From Prochlorococcus sp. AG-355-I20 (lineage in GTDB: Bacteria; Cyanobacteriota; Cyanobacteriia; PCC-6307; Cyanobiaceae): a DNA stretch of 64,000 bases. Every line of letters begins with the position of its first letter. The stretch's first letter is position 1. Location: assembly GCA_003280895.1 (NCBI GenBank), contig QCDM01000001.1:116193-180192 (forward strand). The letters are read 5' to 3'. The translations under genes were made by a program, and so were the position numbers. Positions 45,312 through 55,846 of this stretch are shown in pieces. The notes below the pieces were generated by a model. That model saw only the letters and a program-made list of their open reading frames with translations, searched no databases and was not told the DNA's origin.

Positions 45312-46025
45312 TTATAGTTTTCTATTTGAGCTTTCAAAAACTTTTAATGCTTCAATTGACCCCTCATATCTCCAATGCCAGGGTTCGTAATTAATATACT
45401 TATTATCTTTGTTGAAAGATAACTTAAAGTGAAACTTAGCTGCATTTTTTATTAGCCATCTAAAGGCGTCAGTATTTTCGAAGTTCGTTTCAAAGTCTGT
45501 CTCTCTTTGAGTAGCATCACCAATATCGATTGCGAAACCTGTACTATGTTCAGAATACCCTGGAGGGGCTGAAACTCTAGCTCTTTCTGCCGCTTCTTGA
45601 TTTCTAATAGATTTTAAAGAATAAAAGATATCGTTTTGCAAATTTATTGATCTATATCCACTCAAGAAGACTAAGTATATCCCATCCTTTTTGGCTTCTT
45701 CTCTCATCTCTAACAAAGAATCACGCATATCCATATGAACTTCAATATTAGGCTCAATTAAAACTAATTTCTCTTTAGGAGTTTCGTTATAGGGAAGATG
45801 GCCTAAAATTCTGGCATCATGATTTCTTTCAACCTGAAATTTGAGATTATTAAGTGGTATTAACTCTACGTTTCTAAAAAATTGCAATGCAGCGACAGAA
45901 AAGATAAGAAAAAGAAATGGAGAAAATATTAATAATTTTTTTAGTAGTGTTGATTTTGGATTATTTAGGTAAGTTCTTTTGGCAAGTGGTATATCAAATT
46001 GATCGATATCTTTGTTTAGTTCCAA
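45312..46025 (-). CDS. D-alanyl-D-alanine carboxypeptidase, VanY/M15B type
   Basis: A single membrane anchor (about 29-50, LLKKLLIFSPFLFLIFSVAA) places the catalytic domain in the periplasm. Zinc and catalytic residues are present: R125 in SGYRS, H160 and D167 in SEHSTGFAID, E214 and H217 in EPWHWRY. It trims the terminal D-Ala from peptidoglycan stem peptides. A second, VanX-like metallopeptidase gene lies about 5.5 kb away. Confidence 0.9.
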   Translation of the reverse strand: MELNKDIDQFDIPLAKRTYLNNPKSTLLKKLLIFSPFLFLIFSVAALQFFRNVELIPLNNLKFQVERNHDARILGHLPYNETPKEKLVLIEPNIEVHMDMRDSLLEMREEAKKDGIYLVFLSGYRSINLQNDIFYSLKSIRNQEAAERARVSAPPGYSEHSTGFAIDIGDATQRETDFETNFENTDAFRWLIKNAAKFHFKLSFNKDNKYINYEPWHWRYEGSIEALKVFESSNRKL

Positions 46026-46136
46026 TATTTAGAAGTGAATTTGGAAAAGATATTTCGATATTAACCATTATTTTAAGAAATGCACTTTTATAAGCAAAAA
46101 AGATGTAGTTTTTATATACAGTATTTTTTTTTTCAT

Positions 46137-47477
46137 ATGTTGAGGGTAGCTGTTATTGGTGGAGGTCCAAGTGGTTCATGTGCGGCAGAAATACTTGCTA
46201 AAGCTGGAATAAAAACTTGGCTCTTCGAGAGAAAATTAGATAATGCGAAACCATGTGGAGGAGCAATTCCACTTTGCATGGTCGAAGAATTTGATTTACC
46301 TGAGTCAATTATTGATAGAAAAGTAAGGCATATGAGAATGATATCTCCATCGAATAGAGAAGTAGATATAAGTTTAGATAGAGTTTATGGAAAAAGTGAT
46401 AATGAGTTTATTGGGATGTGTAGAAGAGAAGTTATGGATGCCTTTATGCGCAACAGAGCATCAGATCTTGGTGCTACATTAATAAATGGATTAGTTACTT
46501 CTATTGATACTGGCGATAAGAATCAAGGGCCATATAAGCTTTCCTACTCAGATTTCACGAATGGAGATAAAAAAGGGGAACTCAAAGAGCTTACTGTTGA
46601 CCTTTTGATCGGAGCTGATGGGGCTAATAGCAGAGTCGCAAAAGCAATGGATGCAGGTGATTACAAAGTTGCTATAGCATTTCAGGAAAGAATTAAATTG
46701 CCTAAAGAAGAAATGAGTTACTACGAAGATCTTGCTGAAATGTATGTTGGAACTGATGTTTCTCCTGATTTTTATGGGTGGGTATTTCCTAAATATGATC
46801 ATGTTGCGGTGGGCACTGGAACCATGCAAAAGAATCAATCATTAATCAAGGGACTTCAAGAGGGTGTAAGAAATAGGGCAAAGAAAAGACTTGTTAATGG
46901 TGAAGTAATAAAAGTAGAGGCTCACCCTATTCCAGAGCATCCAAGGCCAAGAAGGGTAGTTGGGAGAATGGCATTGGTTGGTGATGCAGCTGGTTATGTT
47001 ACAAAAAGTTCTGGAGAGGGTATTTATTTTGCTGCAAAAAGCGGAAGAATGTGTGCTGAAGAAATTGTTGAAGCATCAAAAAACGGTCAAGTAATTCCAT
47101 CAGAAAAAGATTTAAAAAACTATCTAAAAAAATGGGATAAAAAATATGGCACAACTTATAAGGTGCTAGAAATCCTTCAAAATATTTTCTACAGAAATGA
47201 TTCTGCTAGAGAAGCCTTTGTTGAGATGTGTGATGACATGGATGTTCAAAGACTTACTTTTGATAGTTACTTATACAAAAGAGTTGTCTCCATGAAACCA
47301 TTACAGCAACTTAAAATTACAATGCTTACACTTGGTTCGATTTTAAGAGGGAAAGCCCTAGCACCTCTAAAATATAAACCCGTTGATAGTGCTGTTAGGG
47401 AAAATAAAGAAGTAGAAAAAATGCTAGAAAATTATTCAATAAAGGGAGGAATTAAAGTTAAGAGTTCAAAAGTGTAA
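46137..47477 (+). CDS. chlP: Geranylgeranyl reductase, chlorophyll and tocopherol pathway
   Basis: The flavin-binding N-terminus LRVAVIGGGPSGSCAAE follows directly on ATG 46137, which I take as the start. The frame also runs 19 codons upstream to ATG 46080, but that stretch is A/T-rich and not family-like. KPCGGAIPLCM, LIGADGANSRVAKAM and LVGDAAGYVTKSSGEGI are typical ChlP segments. The enzyme reduces the geranylgeranyl chain to phytyl for chlorophyll. It overlaps glyS convergently by 20 bases. Confidence 0.95.
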   Translation: MLRVAVIGGGPSGSCAAEILAKAGIKTWLFERKLDNAKPCGGAIPLCMVEEFDLPESIIDRKVRHMRMISPSNREVDISLDRVYGKSDNEFIGMCRREVMDAFMRNRASDLGATLINGLVTSIDTGDKNQGPYKLSYSDFTNGDKKGELKELTVDLLIGADGANSRVAKAMDAGDYKVAIAFQERIKLPKEEMSYYEDLAEMYVGTDVSPDFYGWVFPKYDHVAVGTGTMQKNQSLIKGLQEGVRNRAKKRLVNGEVIKVEAHPIPEHPRPRRVVGRMALVGDAAGYVTKSSGEGIYFAAKSGRMCAEEIVEASKNGQVIPSEKDLKNYLKKWDKKYGTTYKVLEILQNIFYRNDSAREAFVEMCDDMDVQRLTFDSYLYKRVVSMKPLQQLKITMLTLGSILRGKALAPLKYKPVDSAVRENKEVEKMLENYSIKGGIKVKSSKV

Positions 47478-49620
47478 AGTCAGCTATTTTTAGAGAATAA
47501 TTTCTAATTAAACCCAACAAATTGAGTCTATTATTTCTTATTTTTAAATCCTCTGACATTATTAAGACTCCCTTTTCATTATCAAATAAATCCTCGATAG
47601 TGTTTACATTAATCTCAAACAAATTTAGAAGTTCCAAATAATTGCAATTACCTTCTGAAAAAAGTTTTTCTAATTCTCCAATAAATTCAAAAACTTTCAA
47701 TTCACAATCTTTCTCAAAAAGTTTTGTGTTTACATAACCTCTTGTTGAGAGAACTTCTCTTGAAAGATCACTTTTATTTGCTAATTTGCTTACCCTTGTA
47801 ATTACCTTCTGGATTTCAACAAAATTATCCTTTTCGGTAAAATTGATAATAGATTTAATCCTATTTTTAAGATCAACAATATTTAATACTCTATTTTGAG
47901 ATAATTCATCAGAAGAGCAAACGGCCTTTATTGATTCTTTACTTAGTGATATTTCTTCTAAATGACTAACAATTCTTTGAACTAAAAATGCATTTAAATC
48001 ATTAAATACTTTTTCTTTTGAGAAGTTTAAATTCGGAAATACGATTTGCCAAAAATCAATAAGTTCGTTGAATAATTTATCTAAAGGGAAATCAAGTTCA
48101 TAATCCCAAATTATTTTAATCACTCCATTCAAATTTCTTCTCAAAGCATAAGGATCAGATGATCCACTGGGACGTTTACCAGAAATAAATATACTTATTA
48201 AAGTTTCGACCTTATCTGCTATGGAAACTATTGCACCATATTTTGTGGAGGGCAAAGCATCTTTATAAAAAGAAGGTAAATAATGTTCAGCGACAGCCAA
48301 GCAAACATCCTCACTAAATCCCTCATATTTAAGATATTTACCACCCATTATTCCTTGCAGCTCAGGGAATTCGAAAACAATTTCGCTACATAAGTCGTTT
48401 TTACAGTATTTAGCAGCTTCTATTATTTTTTTTTCTTCTAAAGACTTATCATTTAAAAATTTAAGAATTTTTTTAGTAACTTCCTCTATCCTTTCTACCC
48501 TCTGAAATATATTTCCAAGTCCTTTCAAATATGAAACATATTTAAGCCTTTCATTTCTTTCGATTGAAGCAACTTTTTTGTCACTTTCTACGAAAAACTT
48601 TGCATCTGAGAACCTTGCCCTTAATACTTTCTCATTACCTTTGGCAATATTATTATTTGATTCTTCAAGACCATTTGAAATTACGCAAAAAGTTGTACTA
48701 ATATTTTTTTCTGAGCTTAAATCTAGTTTAGAAAAACTTTCGTTTTTCAATAAAAGAGGAACGTATCTCTGATGATTTTTCATTACTGTTGAGAGAACTT
48801 CAACCGGAATATCAAGAAATTCATCACTAAATTTGCCAATAATTAAGTCTGGCCATTCAACTAAATCAGTTAGTTCATTTAGTAATCCTTCTGAAAGGTC
48901 AGGTTTCAGATTTAAAGATTTAGATGCCTGATTTATTAAACTTTCAATTTTTTCTTTTCTTTCTTTTCGAATAGCTAATACTCTATTTTGTTTCAATAAT
49001 TCAAAAAAATCATCAGGATTCTGAACTTCTAAAACTTCATTGATTAGCCTATGACTTTTTGTTTTATTAGTTATTTTGATTTTTGGATCACATTCATCAA
49101 ATTCAAAATCAAGAATTTCATCATTATAAATAGAGGCAATCCACCTAATAGGTCTTGAAAATTTTATGTTCCCAGTACCCCATTTCATAAAACGAGGGCC
49201 TTGAAGACTCTTTACTAATTTTGGGATAATCGAAGACAAAGAAATTTTTGTTGATAGTCCTTTCTCAATTTTCTTTCCAAATACAAAATCACCCTTTCCT
49301 GTGTTTTTTATTTCTAGCTCAGCTACATCTATATCTAAGCTATTAGCAAATCCTAAAGCAGCATTAGTAGGACATCCATTTAAAAAAGCTGAATTTGCTT
49401 TAGGCCCTTTTCTTTCTATTATCTTATCTTCTGCATAATCAACTAAACCTTCGAGAAGTAGAACTATCCTCCTTGGTGTGGAAGTAACAACTATATGTTC
49501 AAATTTGATTAACTTTTTATCCAATTCAAATTCTATTAGAGATTTAAATTGCTCTAGAACAGAATGAGAAAATTTTGCGGGCAACTCCTCTGTACCTATC
49601 TCAAGTAAATATTTAGACAA
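47458..49620 (-). CDS. glyS: Glycyl-tRNA synthetase beta subunit
   Basis: The 720-residue protein starts with the beta-subunit hallmark LLEIGTEELPAKF and carries KNHQRYVPLL, the HD-like region and a C-terminal anticodon-binding helical domain (DNEKGVLIMSEDLKIRNNRL). It pairs with GlyQ, encoded elsewhere, to charge tRNA-Gly. It overlaps the chlP end by 20 bases. Confidence 0.96.
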   Translation of the reverse strand: MSKYLLEIGTEELPAKFSHSVLEQFKSLIEFELDKKLIKFEHIVVTSTPRRIVLLLEGLVDYAEDKIIERKGPKANSAFLNGCPTNAALGFANSLDIDVAELEIKNTGKGDFVFGKKIEKGLSTKISLSSIIPKLVKSLQGPRFMKWGTGNIKFSRPIRWIASIYNDEILDFEFDECDPKIKITNKTKSHRLINEVLEVQNPDDFFELLKQNRVLAIRKERKEKIESLINQASKSLNLKPDLSEGLLNELTDLVEWPDLIIGKFSDEFLDIPVEVLSTVMKNHQRYVPLLLKNESFSKLDLSSEKNISTTFCVISNGLEESNNNIAKGNEKVLRARFSDAKFFVESDKKVASIERNERLKYVSYLKGLGNIFQRVERIEEVTKKILKFLNDKSLEEKKIIEAAKYCKNDLCSEIVFEFPELQGIMGGKYLKYEGFSEDVCLAVAEHYLPSFYKDALPSTKYGAIVSIADKVETLISIFISGKRPSGSSDPYALRRNLNGVIKIIWDYELDFPLDKLFNELIDFWQIVFPNLNFSKEKVFNDLNAFLVQRIVSHLEEISLSKESIKAVCSSDELSQNRVLNIVDLKNRIKSIINFTEKDNFVEIQKVITRVSKLANKSDLSREVLSTRGYVNTKLFEKDCELKVFEFIGELEKLFSEGNCNYLELLNLFEINVNTIEDLFDNEKGVLIMSEDLKIRNNRLNLLGLIRNYSLKIADFTLLNS

Positions 49621-49707
49621 GAAAAAAATATGACTTCACTTACTATAATTTACTACCAGTTAAATAAGCTTTTCGCTAATGTATAAAAAGAGATATGTTT
49701 TGGTCCT

Positions 49708-51495
49708 TTGATCAAGGTTGAGAAAGTAAAAAAGAAAAAAGATTCTGCAAAGGAAGAGACTGTTTGTTTAGCAAATGGACTAGAAGTTTCTAAATTTGAA
49801 AATTTTAAAAAAAGCAGCCAATTTCTTAAGGAACCACTTGCTACGGAATTAGTCAATGAAAGTGATCATTTTACTAATGATGCAGTTCAGTTATTAAAAT
49901 TTCATGGTAGTTATCAACAAGATAATAGGGAAAATAGAAGGCCGGGCAAAAGTAAAGATTGGCAAATGATGCTTAGGTTAAGAAATCCAGGCGGTGAAGT
50001 CCCTGGGAAATTATTTTTAGCATTAGATGAATTATCTGACAAACTAGGTAATGGAACACTTAGGGCCACTACAAGACAAGCCTTTCAAATGCATGGAATC
50101 AGAAAGGAGAACCTAAAAGAAGTAATCCAAACAATAGTAAATTCAATGGGCTCCACATTAGCTGCATGTGGAGACATAAACAGAAACGTTATGGCCCCTG
50201 CAGCTCCATTTGATTCGCCAGACTATATTATTGCAAGAGCATTGGCAAAAAAAGTTGCAGATCTTCTCACCCCAATGGCTGGCCAAGGTACTTTTTTAGA
50301 GCTTTGGGCTGATGGAGATTTAGAGTACACCATTAAGCCTGACAAAGATATTGAAGCAATTAGGAAGCTCCAATTCAAAGATAATGTTTTTAGTGGGATA
50401 AAAGATGAGCCTCTTTATGGCTCAACTTATTTACCGAGAAAATTCAAATGTGCCGTTACAGTTCCTGGGGACAATTCTGTTGATCTTCTTACCAATGACA
50501 TAGGAATAGTTGCCTTTACTTCTAAAGATGGAAACTTAGAAGGGTGCAACTTCTATGTTGGAGGTGGTATGGGTCGCACTCATAATAATGAGGAGACCTT
50601 TGCCAGAATTGCAGATCCACTTGGATATGTTGAAGAACCTTATGTTTATGAGTTAATACAAAGCATTGTGGCTATTCAAAGAGATTATGGTGATAGAAAA
50701 TCAAGAAAAAATTCGAGAATGAAATATCTTCTTCATAGAAAAGGTATTAAATGGTTCAAAAACATTCTTTCTGATAAGTATTTCAAAAAAGAAATTAAAA
50801 AAATTAGAAAAGAACCTGATAAGGTTCTTATTGATTACCTAGGTTGGCATAAACAAAATAAAACCTCCCATTTCGTAGGTTTACCATTACTATCAGGGAG
50901 ATTATCTGGAGAGAAGAAGAATACCATCAAAAGTATTGTTAAAAAATATAATTTAGATTTAAGACTCACACCTAATCAAGATATTTTACTTTGTAATATC
51001 CCCAATAAATACAAAGGTGAAATTCAAAAATCTCTATCAAAAATTGGATACGAAAATTTAGAAAACATCAATGAAATACAAAGACACGCTTTAGCTTGTC
51101 CTGCTTTACCACTTTGTGGTCTTGCAATGACTGAAGCCGAGAGAATATTACCTGATGTACTTAAAAGGATTGAGAATTTACTATTAGACCTTGAAATACA
51201 AAAGACAATATTATTCAGAATGACAGGATGTCCGAATGGATGTACCAGGCCTTATATGGCCGAATTAGCACTTGTTGGAAGCGGGCAAAACAAATACCAA
51301 TTATGGTTGGGGGGAAGTAAAAATTTACAAAGGCTTGCTAAACCATTTTTACAAAGAATGGAACTTAACGATTTAGAAAAAACTCTTCAACCATTATTTA
51401 ATAATTGGAAGAGTAATTTGGATTTGGATTTCGGAGATTTTATAAATACTCAAGATGAAAATTATATATTGAATTTACTAAATGAAAATAAATAG
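49708..51495 (+). CDS. sir: Ferredoxin-sulfite reductase
   Basis: Two half-domains bind sirohaem and a [4Fe-4S] cluster. The cluster ligands are in ACPALPLCGLAMTEAER and MTGCPNGCTRPYMAE. The N-terminal FHGSYQQDNRENR and TRQAFQMHGI are the substrate region. At 595 residues it is the plant/cyanobacterial type, reducing sulfite to sulfide with ferredoxin. The start is TTG at 49708. It is divergent from glyS. Confidence 0.95.
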   Translation: MIKVEKVKKKKDSAKEETVCLANGLEVSKFENFKKSSQFLKEPLATELVNESDHFTNDAVQLLKFHGSYQQDNRENRRPGKSKDWQMMLRLRNPGGEVPGKLFLALDELSDKLGNGTLRATTRQAFQMHGIRKENLKEVIQTIVNSMGSTLAACGDINRNVMAPAAPFDSPDYIIARALAKKVADLLTPMAGQGTFLELWADGDLEYTIKPDKDIEAIRKLQFKDNVFSGIKDEPLYGSTYLPRKFKCAVTVPGDNSVDLLTNDIGIVAFTSKDGNLEGCNFYVGGGMGRTHNNEETFARIADPLGYVEEPYVYELIQSIVAIQRDYGDRKSRKNSRMKYLLHRKGIKWFKNILSDKYFKKEIKKIRKEPDKVLIDYLGWHKQNKTSHFVGLPLLSGRLSGEKKNTIKSIVKKYNLDLRLTPNQDILLCNIPNKYKGEIQKSLSKIGYENLENINEIQRHALACPALPLCGLAMTEAERILPDVLKRIENLLLDLEIQKTILFRMTGCPNGCTRPYMAELALVGSGQNKYQLWLGGSKNLQRLAKPFLQRMELNDLEKTLQPLFNNWKSNLDLDFGDFINTQDENYILNLLNENK

Positions 51496-51498
51496 AAT

Positions 51499-52182
51499 TT
51501 AAATTTTTCCATAAAGGGCATTTACTTTTTTATTTTTCCAAGCCCATAATTGATCACCATAACTAAAATGCCACCATTCATTAGGATGTTGAGCAAATCC
51601 GAATTTAGTCATAATTTCTCTTAATAAATTTCTCCTACTATTCCAAATAATTGCTTCTTCATTCTTTATGTTTGCATAAAAATAAGGATTTGAGGTCTCA
51701 TCCATTTGATCAACCATGCTTCCCATTTCAACAAGATTTCCGTCTTTATCTAATAAACAAACATCCAATGCCCCCCCAGTTGAATGAGGGGGAGGACATC
51801 TAGTGTCATAAGAAGGATATGACCAAAATTTTTCAACTTTTTTTAAAATGGATGGATAAGATTTTATATTTTCAAATGAAATATAAATATCGGATTTTTC
51901 ACACTCTAATGAAATTGCTCTTTTAAACATAAATTCCTGGACTTCTAAAGGTCGCCAACTGTCATAAATTAAAAGGTTAAAACTACTCTTTGATATCAAA
52001 TAATCATGTACTTTTATTAATCTATTTACTACCTCTTCTCTTAATTTCCAAATAGAAGTTTTATCTTTGTAAGGTGCTCCTAGATGTAAGTAAGGGTGGG
52101 GATCTAAAAACTTTAGGCAGCTGGGTATAGCTATTAATTTATCTCCATTATCTTTAATTGGTATTTTATTCCAAACTTTCAA
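51499..52182 (-). CDS. D-Ala-D-Ala dipeptidase, VanX/M15D type
   Basis: A 227-residue zinc peptidase. R77 in YDSWRP, H133-x6-D140 in HSTGGALD, and E202-x2-H205 in EWWHFSYG match VanX. No signal peptide is seen, so it should act in the cytoplasm on free D-Ala-D-Ala or other dipeptides. In non-resistant bacteria such enzymes recycle peptidoglycan. It is convergent with sir. Confidence 0.9.
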   Translation of the reverse strand: MKVWNKIPIKDNGDKLIAIPSCLKFLDPHPYLHLGAPYKDKTSIWKLREEVVNRLIKVHDYLISKSSFNLLIYDSWRPLEVQEFMFKRAISLECEKSDIYISFENIKSYPSILKKVEKFWSYPSYDTRCPPPHSTGGALDVCLLDKDGNLVEMGSMVDQMDETSNPYFYANIKNEEAIIWNSRRNLLREIMTKFGFAQHPNEWWHFSYGDQLWAWKNKKVNALYGKI

Positions 52183-52239
52183 TTGAAATTTGCAATTGAT
52201 TTATAGTGGCATATATATCAAAAATTACAATGATAGTTT

Positions 52240-54699
52240 TCAATTTAAGAAATCATGAATAAATTTATTATCAGAATTATTCATAAGCATATTCCTTAAA
52301 ACAATATTTTCTTTTAAATCAGGATCATCTTTAACAATTTTAATTGCCTCTTCACGAGCCTTATCAATAAGAAATTTATTGTTAGGTAAATTGTCCAGTA
52401 CAAAATCAGGTAATCCGGATTGTCTATATCCTAAAATCTGGCCTGGTCCTCTAAGCTCCAAGTCTTTTTCTGCAATATAAAAGCCATCGTTAGATTTTTG
52501 CAAAACACAAAGTCGTTTATTTTCTAATCCATTTTTATCGGAGGTTACCAAATAACAAAAAGATTTTGTTGATCCTCTACCAACTCTCCCCCTTAATTGA
52601 TGTAGCTGGGACAAACCAAATCTGTCCGAATTATAAATAATCATAATTGTGGCGTTAGGCACATCAATGCCAACCTCAATTACCGTGGTTGAAACCAATA
52701 TATTAATTTCATTTTTTAAAAAAGAATTGATTACTTCATTCTTTTCTTGAGAACTTAATTTGCCATGCAATAATCCAACTTTTTTGTTAAAAAATACCTC
52801 TTCTGATAAATGTTTGAATGTTTTCTTTGCGGAGCTTAAATTCATTTTTTCTGAATCTTCTATAAGTGGCAAAATCACATAAGCTTGCTTTCCCTTTTTG
52901 ATCTCATCTTCAACAATCTTGAACAAGTTAGTTAAATCATCTTCTGAAATTATTTTTGTTGTTATAGGAACTCTCCCAGGAGGGAGTTCTGTAATTTGAC
53001 TAACATCTAAATCACCATAAATAGAAAGCGCAAGTGTTCTTGGAATTGGTGTTGCTGTCATTGATAACAAGTTAGTATTTTCTCCTTTATTCAGTAATCT
53101 ATTTCTTTGAGTAACTCCAAATCTATGCTGTTCATCAATTACGACCATCCCTAATGAATTAAAGATGACTTTATCCTCAAATAATGCATGAGTACCTACG
53201 AGGATATCAACTAATCCATTGTTCAAATTAGAGAAAATTTCTTTTCTCTTTTTTTGAGGAGTATTCCCAGTAAGTAGCTCAACAGAAACTAAAAGAGGGT
53301 TTAAATATTTTAATAAATACTTATAATGCTGTTCTGCCAATACCTCAGTTGGGACCATAAATGCACCTTGTAAGTTTTTTTCAATGACAAGTAAAAGAGA
53401 CGCTATTGCAATTATGGTTTTACCGCTTCCCACATCTCCCTGCAGCAATCTAGACATTGGTACGGGACTAGATAAATCTTTCTTAATTTCATTTAAGACA
53501 TTTTCTTGAGATTTTGTTAATTCAAAAGGAAAAGTATTTAAAAATTCTTTTAATAAAATTTTCTTTTGAGGTAATTGTTGGGAAGTTGCATTTTTATTCG
53601 TCTTTCTTTTTCTAAGTAGGAATTTTATTTGAAGTAAGAATAACTCATCAAAAACCAAACGTTTTTTTGACTCAATAAGTGCCTGTTGAGTTGGCGGAAA
53701 ATGAATATTAATCAACGACTCTCCTTTTGATAATAAAGATAATGAATCAAGTTGCTTTTTATTTAAAATTTCTGGATATTGCTTTGCATAAATTAGTACC
53801 TTTTTCATGAGTTTTATAAAACTCATATTTGATAATGCTTCACCTAATGAATACAAGGGTAATATTTTGCCTGAAAAATTAAAATTATCATTGTTATCCT
53901 TAAGAATTTCAATCTGCGGATCTACAAAAGTTTTGCCATACTCTGTCAATTTAACCTTACCGGAAATTGCTAATTTGGTTCCAGGAGTATACAAAGATTT
54001 TTGAGATGTGAAGAAGGAGTAAGATCTAAATCTTCTTCCTAAAAAAAATTTTGTAACCTTTATCGCGGACGTTTCATCAAAAATGACAATATTCATTATT
54101 GATAAATTACTATTTTTTTTACTCTTATGAATATAAAATCTTTTGACGTTTGCGACGCAAGTGTATAAATTATCAGGTTTTAAATTTATTATCTTGACTC
54201 TATTAGAGTAATCTAGATATGTTCGTGGAAAATAATTAATTAGATCTTTTATATGAAATATCCCTAATTCATTAAGCTTATTTTTATAAACTTTTCCTAC
54301 ATTTTTTATTAATGAAATATCTGAATCAAAAGACAAACTTGCATCAGCTTTATTCAGAAAAACATTATTAGAAGTATTATAAGAACTTTCTATTTCTAGA
54401 GTTTTTCCTAGTTTATAAAGATTTTTTCTTGTATCTATAATTAACCTTTTTCTTTGATTTTCATCTAATTTATTGTATTCATTATATTTTTTAGAAAATT
54501 CATAAAATATCCTTAAATATTCGTCTGAGAGATTTAGATTATCTAGTTTTTTTAAAGATTCATGCAAATAATCATTAAAATATTTTTCTCTTCCTAAAGT
54601 ATTAACAAATTTGTTTTCAGTTTCAATAGTAAGAGATTTTTGAAGAGGTCTTATCCAATCTTTAATTAATTTATTATTATTATTCCCGCTAATAGTCAC
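52240..54699 (-). CDS. recG: ATP-dependent DNA helicase RecG
   Basis: An 819-residue protein. The wedge/OB region lies around 210-330, followed by helicase motifs RLLQGDVGSGKT, VDILVGTHAL, VIDEQHRFGV, SMTATPIPRT, STTVIEVGIDVPN and LRGRVGRG. An N-terminal extension of about 120 residues is seen, as in other cyanobacterial RecG. It remodels stalled replication forks and Holliday junctions. Confidence 0.96.
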   Translation of the reverse strand: MTISGNNNNKLIKDWIRPLQKSLTIETENKFVNTLGREKYFNDYLHESLKKLDNLNLSDEYLRIFYEFSKKYNEYNKLDENQRKRLIIDTRKNLYKLGKTLEIESSYNTSNNVFLNKADASLSFDSDISLIKNVGKVYKNKLNELGIFHIKDLINYFPRTYLDYSNRVKIINLKPDNLYTCVANVKRFYIHKSKKNSNLSIMNIVIFDETSAIKVTKFFLGRRFRSYSFFTSQKSLYTPGTKLAISGKVKLTEYGKTFVDPQIEILKDNNDNFNFSGKILPLYSLGEALSNMSFIKLMKKVLIYAKQYPEILNKKQLDSLSLLSKGESLINIHFPPTQQALIESKKRLVFDELFLLQIKFLLRKRKTNKNATSQQLPQKKILLKEFLNTFPFELTKSQENVLNEIKKDLSSPVPMSRLLQGDVGSGKTIIAIASLLLVIEKNLQGAFMVPTEVLAEQHYKYLLKYLNPLLVSVELLTGNTPQKKRKEIFSNLNNGLVDILVGTHALFEDKVIFNSLGMVVIDEQHRFGVTQRNRLLNKGENTNLLSMTATPIPRTLALSIYGDLDVSQITELPPGRVPITTKIISEDDLTNLFKIVEDEIKKGKQAYVILPLIEDSEKMNLSSAKKTFKHLSEEVFFNKKVGLLHGKLSSQEKNEVINSFLKNEINILVSTTVIEVGIDVPNATIMIIYNSDRFGLSQLHQLRGRVGRGSTKSFCYLVTSDKNGLENKRLCVLQKSNDGFYIAEKDLELRGPGQILGYRQSGLPDFVLDNLPNNKFLIDKAREEAIKIVKDDPDLKENIVLRNMLMNNSDNKFIHDFLN

Positions 54700-54721
54700 A
54701 TTTGAAAAAATAGTTATTTTT

Positions 54722-55846
54722 TCAATGTATCTTATTCAAAGTTATTTCTTTTTGCCTCCAATATGTCTCTTTTTTAATCAAACGCTGAAATTGATTTTTT
54801 AGTTCATTTATTTTGTTCCTTAGAATAGAAAGATTTAAATTTTTAAACTCTAACTCAACAGTTGATATATTGAAGAAAATAATGCTTGGGAAATTATTGC
54901 CTACTAATGATGACCGATTTGAGTTTAATTCGAAATTAATAACAAAAGGATATGGATGTTTTATCATAAAATTTTTTCCTACTAAGTAATTAAAGGAATC
55001 TTTAGATATCATCTTTTTTATTAAATTTGCCTTGAATAATTCTTGATTAATATTATATGAAAAATTCAATAGTAAATTTTCCAATGACTTGTCTATTAAA
55101 TCGAAATTATTAAGAATCTGATTTTTTAGTAAATTATCTATCTGATTGATATTTTCTTTTTCTTGATATCTTGGTTTTTCCACTTTTTCTTCTCCAATTA
55201 ATTCAAGTAAGGAGGAAATAAATTGTTTTTCAACTCCTAAATTTTCAAAAATATTGTTTTTAGATAAATAATTATTATGGTGGTTATTATCTAAATCAAT
55301 TGATACGAATCTCTCAAAATTATGAGCTTGATAATATTCAGAAGTATTTGAAAAGTCTTCAGTAATCTCAAACAGAGTGGGTTCTTTTAATTGAAAACCA
55401 TCTTCATATTGAAATATTTCTGTTTGATCATCCTTTATTTTTGGGGAACTATCCAAGATATTAAGATTAATTTCCTTATTCATATTTTTTTCAATTTCAT
55501 TTATCTTTAATTGTTCTACTGTTAAAAAGGGCAAATTCGTTAATATTAATTTACTTATTTTTTTTTCAAAAAGACTATAGAATTCATTTTCATTTAAGAA
55601 ATTATCATTAATTGTTGGATAAGAATATATTTGATTAAGGCCTTTTTCTACAGAGATGAAAAGTAGATCTCTTACTAAATTAAGATAAAGTTCATATTCC
55701 CTATAGATTTTTCTTGTTAATATTCTTTTTTGTATTTCAGCTCTCTCTAATTGAGAGTTAATTTTATCTAAATCTATGTAATTATTGAAATTATTCAAAT
55801 CATTCAAGTGACTAGTTTGTTTGCATTGATGCGACCTCTTCAGCAA
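54722..55846 (-). CDS. Hypothetical protein, 374 aa, overlapping tsf
   Basis: A soluble, Asn/Lys/Glu-rich helical protein without known motifs. The N-terminal 110 residues and C-terminal 150 residues look more ordered than the middle. The ATG at 55846 lies 35 bases inside the end of tsf, in a different frame; TTG codons at positions 14 and 17 are alternative starts. The gene is followed 22 bases later by recG. Its place in the rpsB-tsf cluster hints at expression with translation genes. No function can be assigned. Confidence 0.7.
   Translation of the reverse strand: MLKRSHQCKQTSHLNDLNNFNNYIDLDKINSQLERAEIQKRILTRKIYREYELYLNLVRDLLFISVEKGLNQIYSYPTINDNFLNENEFYSLFEKKISKLILTNLPFLTVEQLKINEIEKNMNKEINLNILDSSPKIKDDQTEIFQYEDGFQLKEPTLFEITEDFSNTSEYYQAHNFERFVSIDLDNNHHNNYLSKNNIFENLGVEKQFISSLLELIGEEKVEKPRYQEKENINQIDNLLKNQILNNFDLIDKSLENLLLNFSYNINQELFKANLIKKMISKDSFNYLVGKNFMIKHPYPFVINFELNSNRSSLVGNNFPSIIFFNISTVELEFKNLNLSILRNKINELKNQFQRLIKKETYWRQKEITLNKIH

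Noticed and set aside
46080..46136. Upstream in-frame extension of chlP (19 extra residues)
   Set aside because: The extension is A/T-rich and not like the family, and the Rossmann start follows directly on ATG 46137.
45312..52182. Vancomycin-type resistance island
   Set aside because: VanX- and VanY-like genes are separated by chlP, glyS and sir, and no vanH, vanA, vanR or vanS is present.
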